This document shows, in pieces, positions 42,901 through 54,900 of a stretch of 64,000 nucleotides of DNA. The notes beneath the pieces are model-generated. The model did no database searches and was not told the DNA's origin. It worked only from the letters and a program-made list of their open reading frames with translations. The translations under genes and the position numbers were made by a program. The stretch comes from Nocardia sp. NBC_01329 (GTDB lineage Bacteria > Actinomycetota > Actinomycetes > Mycobacteriales > Mycobacteriaceae). Each line of letters starts with the position of its first letter. The stretch's first letter is position 1. The DNA lies in contig NZ_CP108381.1 in assembly GCF_035956715.1 (NCBI RefSeq), positions 3,224,001 to 3,288,000 on the forward strand, given 5' to 3'.

Positions 42901-45900
42901 CGGCAGGTCACCGCAATGTTCATGGAGGTGGGCGAAGATCGCGGCCAGGCCAGGGTCGGTGAGAACCCGGCTCGTATGCGCCGCCTTCAGCTCGGCGATC
43001 CTGGGCTCCAGTCGCGCGGTGGCGGCGTCCCGATCCACCGTGGCCTTCTGACTGAACAGCCGCTTCACCTGATCCAGCGGCCGCCCCGATTCGATGAACG
43101 GCCGCAAGGCGTTCTCGACGGTCCAGGGGCCAGGACCGGCGACAATGGCTTTGATAGCGTCCAGCTGCACGCCCATCGCATATTCGAATACGGGCAGGAA
43201 ATGCTCTGCTTCCATCCGATCGAAAGCCGGGGTCGTCGTGGGATTCAGTACTTCCGCGTACACCGGGTTCGTCGCAGGGTCGAGCCCCTCGATCGCGTCA
43301 GGAGCACCATCTGCGTGACCGTGGCCGTCGCTGCTGGAACGAGCCGCGCCCCCGCCGTCCGCGTGGACCGTGCCGAGACCCCGGAACTGTTCCCGCTGTT
43401 GATGTCTCAGGCTCTTCCAGTCGTCCGGCACGAGTCCATCTATGTCGGTTGTGGTCGGGACGACTCCACCGTCGGACAGCGACGGCCGACTACGGCTGAG
43501 TTCGGATCGGGTGGCTGCCGCAGGAAGCTGTTCGGGAGCCCGGGACGGGGGCTCGTGACCCGCGGGTGTCTGTGCCGAGTGGCCTTCGTCGGAAGGGGCG
43601 GGCGAGGACGGGGTCGGGTCGGTGTTCTCGGCAGTAGTTTCCCGGGGGCTGGCCTTCATCCGGTCCGAACTGTTCAGCTCCACCCGCAGATAGGCGACCT
43701 CGACCAGAGCACGATAAGCCGCGACAACATCGTGCGGTATCTCCTGCTGAGCAGGTCCACGCCTATCGGGATCCTCGATCAAACCCATTGTCTCTTGCAA
43801 AATCGCTCGGAGAACATCTTCCGGACTCGAGATCTCCACACGACCTTCAGGATCGAACGCCCATACCGGATCCCGACGCAAGAACTCCAGAACCGTACCC
43901 AGATCAGCGGCGACCTCTCCGATACCGACACCACGATCTGCCAGTTCCTCCACCCAATCACCGAAACCCTCGGTAACCAACTCCGGCGGTACACGATCAC
44001 GAATGAAATCGGCCGGCGCGGTGAGGTCGGACAACTGTTGCAGTGCGACGAAATTTCGGGCAGCCTCCGCGACGGCGACGAACCGCGGTTCCCCGGCCAG
44101 CTCACCGAGTCGGTGCAGCGGATCGCCGGTGATGTCCGCGCCCAGGTCGAGGCTATCGTCGCTACCGACAGCTATCAGGTCGTAGAGGCTGTCTATCAAG
44201 TCCGACTCGCGTTGTGCGTCCGCGACGCTCTGCCATGTCGAGTCCTCGATATGTGTGCCGGCCGCCTCCGCCGATATCTGAGCGTCGGCAGCATATGTGC
44301 TGTAGGTCGCTACCCAGTCGAGCAGCCGAGCCGCCCAGTCCGGCTGTCGCGCCGCTTCGGCCAGCACAGGCAACCTGTCCTCGCCCTGCACAGCGAGTTC
44401 CTCGTCCAGCCGTTGCACGGCCGCCACCGCCGACTCCCGGGTGGGAATGCGGGATGGGTCCACGCCGAGCGCTTCGACCAACTGCTGCCAGGCCTGGTCC
44501 AGATGTGCGGTCACTTCCCGCGACGGCAGCCCGCGTTCGGTGGCCGGCGCATCCCGACGCTCCTCCGGCTGCTGTCGCTCCTGCTCGGCATCCGAGACCG
44601 ATCCTGGCGTCTCCGACCGGTCGCCGTGAGCGAGCAGGGCTTCGGCTTCGGCGACGAGCGCATCGCGCTGTTCGGCAACCTCGAGGTAGTGCCGCGCGGC
44701 TACCTCGAGTTCGTCGACCCGCTGCTGCTGTGTCCGGTTCGCTGGATCCTCGCGCAGTTCGGCGATCAGCTCATCGATGTGGGCCGCCGATCGCAGTCGC
44801 CTGATCGGATCGACCACCAGTGCCGAGGCCGCCGCTTCGACCGACTCGGCCCGCTCCCGCAGGGTGCGATGCAGTTCGGCGACCCGCCCGGCCAGCTCTT
44901 CCAGCTGCGCCCGTTCGGTGTCCGAGAGCGGGTCGACCTGGTGCCCACGGGCGTCGAAAACGATCGCTTCGGTCGATGTGCGCACCGGCCATAGCCGTCG
45001 CGGCGGGAAGTCGTAGACGAGCGAGCCGTTCCCCTCGACCACCATGAGGTGGTTCTCGACATTGACCACCACATAGGTGTGGGTCTCCTCGACACCGGAG
45101 TCCCCGGCATAGGTGTCGGTCACCACCATCATCGCGCCGGACTTCAGCCCGCGCAGCACCCGTGCCACGTCCTTGTGGTCGCGGAATTCCTGCGGCCGGG
45201 CACCCAACGCAGCGGCCACCTCGAACGCCGGGATCTCGACATCGCCGGGAACCCGGACCGGGACCCGGACCACTGCGGCAGCAGCAGCGAGTCCCTCGAC
45301 CGTTCCGTCGGCGAACCCGGCGGCCACCAAGAGGGCGGCGAGAACATCGGAGGATGCCGGCAGTGCGTTCGCCTCGGCGCCCGCCCGCGCCGCCAGTGCC
45401 CTGGCCAGCTTCCGATCCTGAGATCTCAGCGCCGCCTCTGCCCGTGCCACGGAATCCCACCGCGATATCCACTCGGCCTGCCATTCCCGCCGCTGCACAT
45501 TTCTGTGGACTGTTTCCGGATCGACACCGGATCGGCGGACAACGGCCCCGAATTCGGCTCGGCGGCGGCGGAGAGCCAGCACGTCCTGAAGACGCCGGCT
45601 GTTCATGGCGCGCAAATCGCGCAGCTCGTCGGTAAGTCGATGCCAGCGCCGCACGGCGACGTCGAGTCCGTCGATCAGTCCGGCAAGCTGCAGGTCCATC
45701 GAATCCGCGTTGGTACGCAGCAGTTCCCGATAAGTTTGCCGCCATCGAGACGGGTGCAACTGGTTCGGGGCCAGATCGAGCTGCGCGGCGATTGCCAGTA
45801 TCTCGGCATGCGCATCCTGCTGTTCCCGCGTAGCGATATCGAGGGCGAGGAACTGTTGGAACCGGTATTCCTGCGGGTCGCTCGTCGAGTGCGGTGCAAG

Positions 45901-48900
45901 CTGCTCACCGCCGTCGATACTCGCCTCGAAACCGCTGCGGCCGGGGGGCACCTGGTCGGTGCCGGTCATGTTGTGGTTCTCGCGGACCCGCGCCTCGATC
46001 GGATCCACCGGCCGACCGGCCGAGTTGTAGCGCACGGCATAGACGCGGGTGGAATCGGCCCGGCCGCCGCGCGAGGGTGAGGGCGCGTCGGCGACGATGC
46101 CGAGCGCGGCCACCTCCCCGAGATGACGAACGATCTTGACGACCGTTCCCTGGCGGTTGGTCAGCACGTAGCGTGCGACAGCACCGTTCGACTGCTTCTC
46201 GACCACCAGCGCCGATTCGCCGACGCCCAGTTGATCGGCCAAGGCCTTCAGCCCCGGTTCGAACAATAACCGGCCGCGCGCGCGGGCCTGCAACTCGGTA
46301 TCGGACAGCTCGGTGATCGGGACCGCGACAGCATCGACCGCGTCCTCCCCGTACAGATCGACCAGGGTCTGCAGCGCCCCCACGCCGTCAGCGATCTCCC
46401 AGAAGCTCTCATCGGAGAGCCTGTGCGACGGTATGCCGGGTGCGCCCAGCACCAGTTCCACATCCTGCGCGGCCGCACGCAACCGGATTGCCGCGGGCTG
46501 CGTCACCCACCCGCTGGCGCGCAGCTCGCGCAACAACCGCTGTCGTGTCTCCCGGGTCGAGCGGGCGTCGTCCAACTCCTCCGCGGTACCCGCGCGCTCG
46601 CTGTCCTCCATGGCGTGCAGTAATTCGGCCGCGCGTTCCTGGATCTGCGGCATCGTCTGCACGGTGACCGGTATATCGATACCGACCGCTGCCGCGCTCT
46701 CCGCGATCCCGGCCAGCCATTCGGCTCGATCCAGCAGCGCAGTGGAGAGCCGGCCGTTCGCCTCGGTCAGCGTTCGTAATGCCTCATCCGCGCGGCCGTA
46801 CTCCTCGACCGCGGCAAGCCGGCGGTCGTCCCCCGCCAACTCCAGCCCATGCAACACCACGGCCACTGGCGAATCCGGTGGCAAACCGAGGTGTTCGGCA
46901 GCTCTATCGAATTCGGTCCGCCACCGTTTTCGTTCCGTCCGCAGGATATGCTGCGTGCGCGTCGCCCTTGCCAGGCGCATCGCCTCGTCGTCCGGGCGGG
47001 CACCATCACCCGTCCACGGAACCCCTGCACCCAGATCCGACACCCCGACACGGAAGTCACGGCGACTGGTCCGCACCACACCATCCGCGTCCGCGACTTC
47101 TACCCGATTTCCAGCGTTGTCGAAGAAGCCCCCGAACACCTTCTGCCCGGACGATTCCCGCGACGGCACGAAATGCGGCCGGAATACCCCCTTACCCCAA
47201 TCGCGCTTCTCGACCCGTACTGTCCCGTCCTTATCCACCCTGCGGACCAGCGCGTACATGTGGCCGAGGGCTCCACGCCCACTGCCCGGAAGCGTCGGCT
47301 CGAGCACCATGAGCACCATGTCCCGACCACTGCGCGGGTCCGGGTTCTCCGGGTCGATCCGCACACCCTCTGCCTCCAACAGGGCGTCGCGCCGTGCCCC
47401 TTCCTCCAGCAACAGGTCGACGGCCTGATCGATATCCGTGAACTCCTGCTTGGGCCCGCCGAATATATTCTCGATGAAACGGCTCGACGTACCACTCAGC
47501 CCGGCAGTGAATCCGTCGAGACCCGCCCTGCCCGTCATAGCACCGAAATCCCGCAGTGTCAGAGGCGCGCACTGATTGTACTGATGCGGCCACGGCGTCT
47601 TCGGGCGCCGATATTTCCCGACTGCATCGGCGACGAAAGGCGCGAGACCACGCAGATTACCGAACCACCGAAGCAGCACATTTCGGCTCTCCATCACCCG
47701 ATCCCGGCTGGCTCGGAGCCATAGCTCCCGGTCCGCAAAAGTTCGCGCGTACGCCGCGATGTCGAGTCGATGCGACTGCATATACACCAACCGATTCGGA
47801 TCGGTCAATGGCAACGACGGATCCAGCGCTCCGGCCACACCGCCCTCCGCCAACGCTTCCGTTTGTCGAAGCCCCGTTGCCGGGTCGGCATCGTAACTTT
47901 TCGGGTCCCCGGGATCGTCGAAGGCATAGCGGGGAATCCCCCGCAACCAGTCGAGGAGCGACTTCCCCGCAAATAGCCCGTGGCTGTAATAGTAATAGAA
48001 GGCCGCTTTCAGCTCCGACAACATGCTCGAGTCGGGGTGATTTATCCCGTGGTATAGGTCCACCAAATGAATGAATTCGTGTCGAAGGAAATGGGAGACC
48101 AAATCCCCCGCCGACCATGCCCAGTAGGAACTCGCTTGAAGCCGCCGTCGTTCTTTCGCGAACAACTTCGGATCGGTCACCACCCGCCGATCGATTTCGA
48201 TAGTCGCGTAGAAATTTGTTCCACTCCCGACGAAAACCGTCCCCCAGCCTCTCCTCTCCGCATAGCTTTTGAAGCCTTCTCTGCCAGTGCTAAGTTTGTC
48301 AGTTTCGTTGAAATGAATTTCACGAACGAAATGCACTTCACGAAGGTTGTGCCTGCCACGGAATTCCGCAATCAGGTCACGCAGAGTATTGATAGCAGAA
48401 ACCAAGCTGTCCAGGCGGACATCCTTGCCCTCCCATCCATACATCCGGACATGGTGATCGACATACAGTTTCTCGACGTGGCGTTGTTTGGCAGCGAAAT
48501 CCCGCTGCTCCTGGTCGATCGACTCGACCGCTTGGCTTTCTACCGGACCTCGCGCCGGGGTGTTCGCCACACGCGACTCTTCGAAATGCGCCGATACTTC
48601 CCCGTGCGATGCCACCTCCGATCTGGTCGCGGCCTTCAGCGACCGGTAGACCTCCGCACCTACCGCGGCAGCACTGTGCAGTGAGAAACGCGGCAACCAG
48701 CTATTGAATAGTTTGTGGTCCACCGGCCCCAGTGGACGGTATTGATCGCATTCGATGGATACATCCAGCGACCGAACATCGGCATCCTCCCAAAGTTGCA
48801 CCTCCAATCGGACCATTGGAGATCGTGTCAAGTCGCGAAGGGTGATGTCTTCAGACGGGCTTCCTGGACGACCACCCATGCAAGTCGAGTCGCGCCAGGC

Positions 48901-51900
48901 TGTATGTTCAAACCACTGCTCCACTTGCGCGGTTTCAGGGCAGTTCGCCACGAAACGCAGCACATCGAGTGCGGCGCTACGCACCACCTTCATCGCTGCC
49001 TCGATCTGGCCCTCGTCACTCCAACCCCACTCCCGCAGCCTTTCCCCCAACTCCTTCGCGACCGCTTCCACCACCGGCCCTTCACCCGCAGTGAACGACA
49101 CGGTCACGTGCCGCTGATCCGCCGACAAACTCCGGAACTCCTGCACAGCGCTGGATTCATCGGGATCCACCGTGGAAACACGGCTTCTCACCACAGCCTC
49201 GTGCGCATCGATCTGCTCGGAAATCCATCTCCTCACCCTGTCCATCTCGGTCCAGGTGTTCGGGTTCGACTGCAGTGACTCCAGATCGGCACCCACCGCA
49301 ATAGGGGAATCCCGCAACTCCGGCGGCACGGACTGCCGACGCTTCACCGCCTCCGCGTATTCCAGCAAAAGAAGATGACGCCACGGAGTCGCAGCACTCG
49401 ACACCACACCCAGCTCCTCGAACCGAGCAACCATGCCAGCGACCTCGCGATACCGAAAAGTCGCCGCCCGCAAATCCGTATCGTTGCGGTCGACGTCGAC
49501 CACACCCTGCTCCTGCAAACGCCGCCGAGAGTCGTCCAGCTCCGCCGCGAACTCACCCGACTTCAAAACCTCCAGGTCGGCATCCGACCTCGCCGCCACC
49601 GCCGCCAACTCAGCCGCCAGCTCGGCCCGTTCCGAAAGCAACTCTTCGTAAACCGGCTGATACTCCGCCGGAACCACGGCCTGCTCAACGGATTCCCCGG
49701 ACAACGCGGCAGTCACCTGTCCCGGCGAGATCGCCCCATCACCCGTCCACGGAACCCCTGCACCCGGATCCGACACACCGACACGGAAGTCACGGCGACT
49801 GATCCGCACCACACCATCCGCGTCCGCGACCTCCACCCGCCCGCCATCGCTGTCGAGGAAAATACCGAACACCTGCTGCCCGAACGATTCCCGCGACGGC
49901 ACAAAATTCGGCCGGAACACCCCCTTACCCGAGTCGCGCACCTCGACCCGCACTCTTCCATCCGCATCCACCCTGCGAACCAACCAGAACGTATGACCGA
50001 TATCCCCGTGCCCACCATCGTGCCCACTGTGGGTCGGGTCGAACACCAACAAACCCATATCCCGACCACTACCCGGGTCCTCCGCGTCGCGCCGCGCACC
50101 CTCTTCCAACAACCGAGAGGCAGCCCCACCGATATCGGTGAACGCTTGCTTACGCCCGCCCATCACCTCTTCGATACGACTGACCAGCATCCCCTCGAGA
50201 CCCGCAGTGAACCCATCGAGACCCGGCCTGCCCGTCACATCACCGATGTCCCGCAACGTAAGAGGCCCACACTGATTGTCCTGATGCGGCCACGGCACAG
50301 CCGGACGCCGATACTCGCCCTCGCCCTCGGCAACAGGCGCAGAACCACGCAGATTCTCGACCCACCGAGCCAGCACACCCCGAACCCCGAGAGCAGCACG
50401 CACCTGAGCCCGATTGACTCGATGTGCATGGGTCCAGTCCGCCATCGTTCTCGCGAACTCTGCGCCGTCGAGTCGATGCGACAAGGCATACAACAGCCGC
50501 TCTGGAGCGGTCAACGGCAGCGACGGGTCCAGCGCTCCGCCGACGCTACCTTCTGGCAGCGCTTCGCTGTCCTTCCAGCCTTTCCTCGGGTCTTTGTCGA
50601 CGAAGGCATAGAGTGGACGAAGTTTCCGTTTCCAGAGGTCGAGTCCGTATTTCCACCACATGAACCGGCCACCGGTCAACCGGCGACTGCGAAGAACACC
50701 GAAGGCCTCGTCCACCCCTGTGCGATAGCGGAAGGACGAAGTGATTCGGTGATATCGGTCCACTACATGGACGAATTCGTGGCGTAGGCCATGAGAGACC
50801 AGGTTCCCCGGCGACCAGCTCCACCAGGAGTTCGAATGTCTTCCCTTCAAAAAGTTCATTGCCCAGACCGGGTCGGTCAAGGCCTGGCGATTGAATTCGA
50901 TGACCGAGTATGATCTTTTCCGGGCTGGATCAGACCCGAAACGACCCGTCGAGGCTGTTGACCATTCTGGGGCCTTCCTTTCGTGCTGAGGGACGAAACG
51001 CACTTCACGAAGGTCGTACCTGCCACCGTATTCCGCGAACAGATCACGCAAAATGCGAATGGCGGACTCCAAGCCGTCCAAGGGGACATCTCGGTCTTCC
51101 CATCCGTAAATCCGGACGTGGTGATCGACGTACAGTTTGTCGACCTCTTTTTTCTTGGCAGCGAAATCCCGTTGCTCTTGGTCGAGCGACTCGACCGCCT
51201 GGCTGTCGACCGAGCCTCGAGCCGGGGAGTCCACTACATGCGACGCTTCGAAACGCGCCCATACCTCCCCGTGCGCCTCCACCCCCGCGCTGGTGGCAGC
51301 CTTCAGCGACCGGTAAACGTCAGCACCTACCGCGTCGGCACTATGCCTTGGAACACACTGTTCCATGCGCTCGGCCCGTGGTTTGTCCATCGACTCCGCT
51401 CGGGGACGGTATTGATCGCATTCGACGGATACATCCAGCGATGGAACATCGGCATCAACCGACAATCGCACCTCCAGTTGCACAGCTGGAGATTGCACCA
51501 TGTCGCGAAAAGCCATTGATTCGAGAGGCTTTCCGAGGCGCCGAGTCCAGCGTTCTGCGGCGAGCCAGTCCGGGTCTTCGAACTGTGCCACCTGCGCCGA
51601 CTCAGGGAAGGCCGTGACGAAACGCAGGGTGTCGTGTGCGGCAGTACGCACCACCTCCACCGCTCCCGCGATCTGGTCGGCATCACTCCAGCCCAAATCC
51701 CGAAGCCGGTCCCCCAACGCCGTCGCGACCGCTTCTACCGCCCCCTCTTCACCCCAGGCGAAGGCCACAGTCACATGTCCCTTGTCTACCGACAAGCTCC
51801 GAATACTCTGCAATCTTGCGGAAACATCGGGATGCTCGGAGGAAGCACGGCGACTTTCCACGGTGGCCTCGTGCGTGGCAATAGCCGATTCCACATCCGC

Positions 51901-54900
51901 CCAACGGAAATAGTCCCCCACCGCACGCCGCAGCCTCGCGACCACTGAATCGGAAACCCCCGAGCCCACACCGTCTATCTCGGTCTCGGCCCGCGCCGCC
52001 GACGACCGCAACACCTTCAGATCAGCACCCACCGCGATAGCAGCATCCCGCAATTCCGGCAGCGCGGACTGCCGAATCTTCACCGCCCCCGCATATTCCA
52101 GCAAAAGACGGTAGCGCCACGGAGTCGCGGCACTCGACACCGCACCGAATTCTTCGAACCGAGCAACCATCGCAGCGACCTCGCGGTAGCGAAGTGTCGC
52201 CGCCCGCAGGTCCGTATCGGTGCGGTCGACGTCGACCGCACCCTGCTCCTGCAAACGCCGCCGAGAGTCGTCCAGCTCCGCCGCGAACTCACCCGACTTC
52301 AAAACCTCCAGGTCGGCATCCGACCTCGCAGCGACCGCCTCCAGCTCCGCGGCCGCCTCGGCCCGTTCCGACAGCAACCCTTCGTAAACTGGCTGAAACT
52401 CTTCCGGAACCGCGGCCTTCCCGCCGGATTCCCCAGACGGCGGAGTGGACATCTGCCCGGCTGAGACCGCTCCATCACCGACCCACGGAAGCTGGTCTTC
52501 TTGACTCTCGGGGCGGGCAGGCTGCGCTGGTGGGTCGGCGGGTCGGCGCCCGATCCGAGTGAGCGGCTTGGCGCCGGGGACGGCGGTGGCTGGGTCGTAG
52601 GCGACCGCCGCGGTGCCGTCACTGTGACGGAAGAGGACGAAGGTCTCGTCGATCCCGTCCTTTCGGGTGCCGAAGGTGTAGGGGCGGTCGATCTCGGTAG
52701 CGGTGGGGCGCTGGATCGAGTCGAGGTTCGACTCGTGTCGGACCCAGTCGCGAACTCGCACAATGCCATCGGCGTCGACATACATCTCGTAAGCGTGCGC
52801 GCCGACCTTGTCCGGATTGCCCGAGTCGAAAGGCGTGTATTCGTCGACCACCACGGCGGCGGGGCCTCGGCCGCGTACCCCTTCCGGATCGCTGTCCCGC
52901 GTGGCAGTCCACATATCGCGTAGCGTCACCGCGATACGGTCATGTGCCGTGAGACCGTCGATCACCCCGTTGGTGAAAGGTTCTGGGTGCCAGCCCGCCT
53001 GCAGCAGCGCGGCTAGTTCGTCGGCCGACCAGCCGTCGAGTCCGGCGTCGGGTATCTCGGGCAGGTTCAGCTCCGGCCACGTTTCACGCTGGGAGCGGAC
53101 CACGTAGGTGGTGGATTTGGCCGGCCCCTCTTCCAAGCGGTGTTGCAGCAGCGACAGATCGCGCGGGTCGATATCGGGCGTATCGACCCGGCCCAGACCG
53201 TCGAGGTCGGGGGTACTGGTGGAATCCCAGAAGCCGAGCGCGGAGTCGACGATATCCCGGGATTCGGTGCCCGGCTGGGCGACCACGTCGACACCCGCTA
53301 TCGCGAGCCCGTGCTTCTTCCGGAAGTGGCGTTGGGCCTGGATCGCGCTGGCCAGATCGTTGGCCAAAAGCTCTCCGGATACGAAATCGAGCTGGACGGC
53401 ACCGAGGTAGAAGAGTACAGCCTGGTTGCCTCGGGGAACGAAATATTCGGCAGCTGAACGCATCCCAGCCGATACCGCTTCGGCACTCGCAGCAGCCGAG
53501 TCGGTGTTCATCCGGCCCGCCACCTGGACGTTGATATGGCGGGTGGTGTCGATATCGCCGAACGACAATGCCATCCGGCGGGTTTCGGGTTCCCCGAGCA
53601 ATCCGAGCGAAAGGACGTGTACCGGCGGATGTCCAGGCAGGGTGGCGGCGATCCGTTCGGCTTCTTCCAATTCCAGCCGACGGGCACGCAGTTGCGCCAG
53701 CTGCTTCTCCTCGGCTTCGGTGCAGCCCTCCCGGTCCTGTTTCGCCTGCAGCCCGGCCAGTTCTCGGGCCAGCAGCATCCGGTTGGCGCGGTTGCGCCAC
53801 CGAGCCGGGGCCCCTGGTTGCTCGGCGAGCCTCTCCGGCGCGCCTTCCACCAGCAGCCATCGGTTGTTCAGGTCGAGCCGGTCCCAGCCGAGGTAGAAAG
53901 TATCGCTGTCGATCTCGTTGTGCCCGTCGAACAGCACCTGCCATACCCGGTCGGCGCGTGCTCGCACCGCCTCCGGATCCTCGGGCAACCGGGGCAGCGC
54001 CTGCCGTGGCTCGGCAGCGGAGTCCAGTTCCGCCTGGGCGCGCACGGCGGCCGGCTCTCCCGAGTTGTCCTGCGCACCTGTTCTATCCGGAACTTCCAGC
54101 GGGCCGAGCTGGGCTTCCAGCTCAGCCAGGGCCGGTGACAGCGGCGGCGGCCGGAGGCGCACATCGACAGTGCCGGTGGCCTCGGAGGTGAGCTGCTCCC
54201 GATATTCGGCCATCCGTTCGTCGGCCACTACGGCATCCACCAGAGCGGCGCTGTCCGGGCCGTCGACCACGAAATCGATTCGAGCGTCCGGGTAAGACCG
54301 GGCGAGGGTGGTGAGATCGCTTATCAGCCGGGCGATATCGGTGCCCTGCCACACCGCCGCGGTATGCGGTAGGTACATCCCCTGATCCCGCCGAGTGGCC
54401 ATACCGTCGGCGACGTTTTCGTGCGCTCGGCGTAGCCCGATGCGCAATGTGTCCGGCGTCGAGGGGCCGGCGGTGACGAACACAGTGATCGATTCGGAGT
54501 CCAGGCCACCGTCGATCACCGCGAACGATCGAGCGTCCGATACCTGCTGCAGCGGCAGCGCGAGTAGTTGGATCTGCGGTCCGCCGAGATCGTCGTCCGC
54601 GAACTCATCGAGTGACTCGAGAGTCTGCTGCGCGCGAATCAGATCGGCGGCAAAGGCGTCCAACCGCCGTACTTTCGCGGTATCCCCCTGCACCCGTGAG
54701 TCTTCGCGCCGCATGCGCAGCAAGGCGTGCATGGCAGCATTGCGGTGGAACCCTGGCACGCTCTGGTGCTCTACCAGAAGTTCGGGTTTCGTCTCGATGA
54801 GCAGTTGTAGATCGGCAGGGTCGAGCGATTCCTCCAGCCACTCCAGTACCGCGTCCGGATCGTCGTTGTACTGCAGTTCCAGAGCCAACTCCTGGGCTCG

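Noticed and set aside
42058..44994. Long plus-strand open frame (978 codons) opposite the M3 region
   Set aside because: It is antisense to recognisable M3 peptidase and papain-type coding sequence; its translation is Arg/Gly/His-rich without motifs, as expected for a shadow frame in GC-rich DNA.
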